From Candidatus Pacearchaeota archaeon (GTDB lineage Archaea > Nanobdellota > Nanobdellia > Pacearchaeales > GW2011-AR1), in NCBI GenBank assembly GCA_026395855.1, contig JAPLXX010000055.1, positions 1 through 22,963 of the forward strand: a DNA stretch of 22,963 bases, in the 5' to 3' direction. The translations under genes were made by a program, and so were the position numbers. This document shows positions 22,052 through 22,963 of the stretch, piece after piece (positions within the stretch are counted from its first letter, which is position 1; every line of letters starts with the position of its first letter). The notes under the pieces are model-generated. The model did no database searches. It was not told where the DNA came from and worked only from the letters and a program-made list of their open reading frames with translations.

Positions 22052-22963
22052 ATGTCTGAAAAACCAATGGTTCTGATGCCTGAAGATGTGCAAAGGCTTT
22101 TGGGAAAAGATGCGCAGAGAAATAATATCTTGGCTGCGCGGATGGTTGCTGAAATTGTGAAAACAACACTTGGTCCAAAGGGAATGGACAAGATGCTTGT
22201 TTCCCCTACAGGAGAGATAATAGTAACAAACGATGGGGTGACAATTCTTGAAGAAATGCAGATAGAACATCCTGCTGCAAAAATGATGGTTGAGATAGCT
22301 AAAACACAAGATGCTGAAGTCGGGGACGGAACCACTACTGTTGTCATGCTTGCAGGCAAGCTTCTGGAAAATGCCGAGAAGCTTATTGACAAAAAAATAC
22401 ACCCAACAGTTATTACAAAGGGATACAGACTAGCTTCTGAAAAGAGCCAGGAAATTCTCAGGGAAATTGCGCTTAAGATAACCCCTGATGATGAAGATAT
22501 ATTAAAGCAAATTGCAATGACAGCAATGACTGGAAAAGGCGCTGAAGATTCAAGAGAATGGTTTGCAGATATAATCGTAAGAGCAATAAAGCAGATAGAG
22601 AACAACGGAAAAGTTGATTTGGGAGATATAAAAATAGAAAAATCAAGAGGAGACGGGATAAAAGACACAGAGTTAATATCTGGAATAGTAATTGACAAAG
22701 GAAGAATTTCCCAAGACATGCCAGCATTTGTGAGAAGCTCTAAGATAGCCTTGGTTGATTTCCCCCTTGAATTGAGAAATCCAGAAATAGAGACAAAAAT
22801 TTCCATATCAAGTCCTGACCAGCTTCAGGGTTTTATTGCGCAGGAAGAAAGAGAAATAAGAGAGATGGTAGAAAAAGTAAAACTTTCAGGAGCAAATGTG
22901 ATATTTTGCCAGAAAGGAATAGATGATTTTGCGCAGTATCTTCTCGCAAAAGAGGGAATATAT
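22052..22963 (+). CDS. Thermosome subunit (group II chaperonin), 3' end outside window
   Basis: ATP-driven double-ring chaperonin of the archaeal cytoplasm that folds proteins inside its cavity. The first 304 residues are present and the frame runs off the window. LGPKGMDKML at 40-49 and GDGTTTVV at 91-98 form the nucleotide-binding site with TNDGVTIL at 59-66. SGIVIDKG starts the apical domain. It begins MSEKPMVLMPEDVQRLLGKDAQRNNI, a usual thermosome start, so the ATG at 22052 is chosen. A near-consensus TATA box lies about 27 nt upstream, and the leaderless mRNA is probably strongly expressed. Confidence 0.97.
   Translation, partial: MSEKPMVLMPEDVQRLLGKDAQRNNILAARMVAEIVKTTLGPKGMDKMLVSPTGEIIVTNDGVTILEEMQIEHPAAKMMVEIAKTQDAEVGDGTTTVVMLAGKLLENAEKLIDKKIHPTVITKGYRLASEKSQEILREIALKITPDDEDILKQIAMTAMTGKGAEDSREWFADIIVRAIKQIENNGKVDLGDIKIEKSRGDGIKDTELISGIVIDKGRISQDMPAFVRSSKIALVDFPLELRNPEIETKISISSPDQLQGFIAQEEREIREMVEKVKLSGANVIFCQKGIDDFAQYLLAKEGIY

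Noticed and set aside
22024..22806. A 260-codon open frame on the bottom strand
   Set aside because: It is antisense to the thermosome gene, which has clear family motifs. The serine/isoleucine-rich translation is typical of an antisense shadow.
1..22963. CRISPR arrays, insertion sequences, integrase or rRNA genes
   Set aside because: No regularly spaced repeats, terminal inverted repeats with a transposase, or rRNA-like stretches were found.

Overview
This is an AT-rich archaeal window with many small membrane proteins and short intergenic gaps. The archaeal assignment rests on several gene products: aIF2 gamma, aIF5B/IF2, ribosomal protein S6e, archaeal-type S10 and SerRS, and a group II chaperonin (thermosome). 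It also rests on two tRNA genes with bulge-helix-bulge introns and on TATA boxes about 25 nt before start codons. A bacterial-type GyrA interrupted by an intein, minimal-length core proteins and a PC4-like protein suggest a DPANN lineage (Pacearchaeota/Woesearchaeota-like). That placement is inference from gene content only.

Layout. 1-3444 (+) is the 3' part of gyrA with a 391-residue HNH-type intein next to the catalytic tyrosine. 3583-7928 (-) is a translation block: eif2g, a small secreted or anchored protein, rps6e, a two-helix membrane protein, infB. infB shares a compact divergent promoter with a small Cys-containing ORF (7982-8242, +), followed by a 53-residue membrane peptide gene (8283-8444). 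8577-9767 (-) holds a PC4-like ssDNA-binding protein and an overlapping pair, cupin plus HPF/RaiA-like protein. 9846-12155 (-) holds a PurN-like formyltransferase, tRNA-Ser(GGA), thymidylate kinase and S10. 12242-13270 is an unknown protein and a polytopic membrane protein. 13468-15010 (+) is serS, with a 22-bp palindrome on its promoter, and intron-bearing tRNA-Asp(GTC). 15067-15535 (-) is a RelE-type toxin gene broken at an A10 run plus its ribbon-helix-helix antitoxin with an operator. 15701-18559 holds small membrane, acidic and unknown proteins and a membrane-anchored metzincin protease. 18625-18778 (-) is tRNA-Tyr(GTA) with an 80-nt intron. 18858-21952 (-) holds two envelope or membrane genes, an unknown protein and a CBS-pair/zinc-ribbon protein. 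22052 to the end (+) is the start of the thermosome gene.

How it works together. Most genes serve translation (initiation factors, S6e, S10, SerRS, three tRNAs, a putative hibernation factor), DNA topology, nucleotide metabolism or protein folding, with surface or envelope proteins in between. Nearly every protein gene has a TATA element centred 24-28 nt upstream of its start codon, so most mRNAs should be leaderless. A Shine-Dalgarno sequence appears where the TATA lies farther away.

The most unusual signals are a roughly 30-bp element found on both sides of tRNA-Ser and after tRNA-Asp, the GyrA intein site, the toxin frameshift, and the palindrome on the serS promoter. No CRISPR array, insertion sequence or rRNA was seen, and no stretch over 300 bases lacks a gene.
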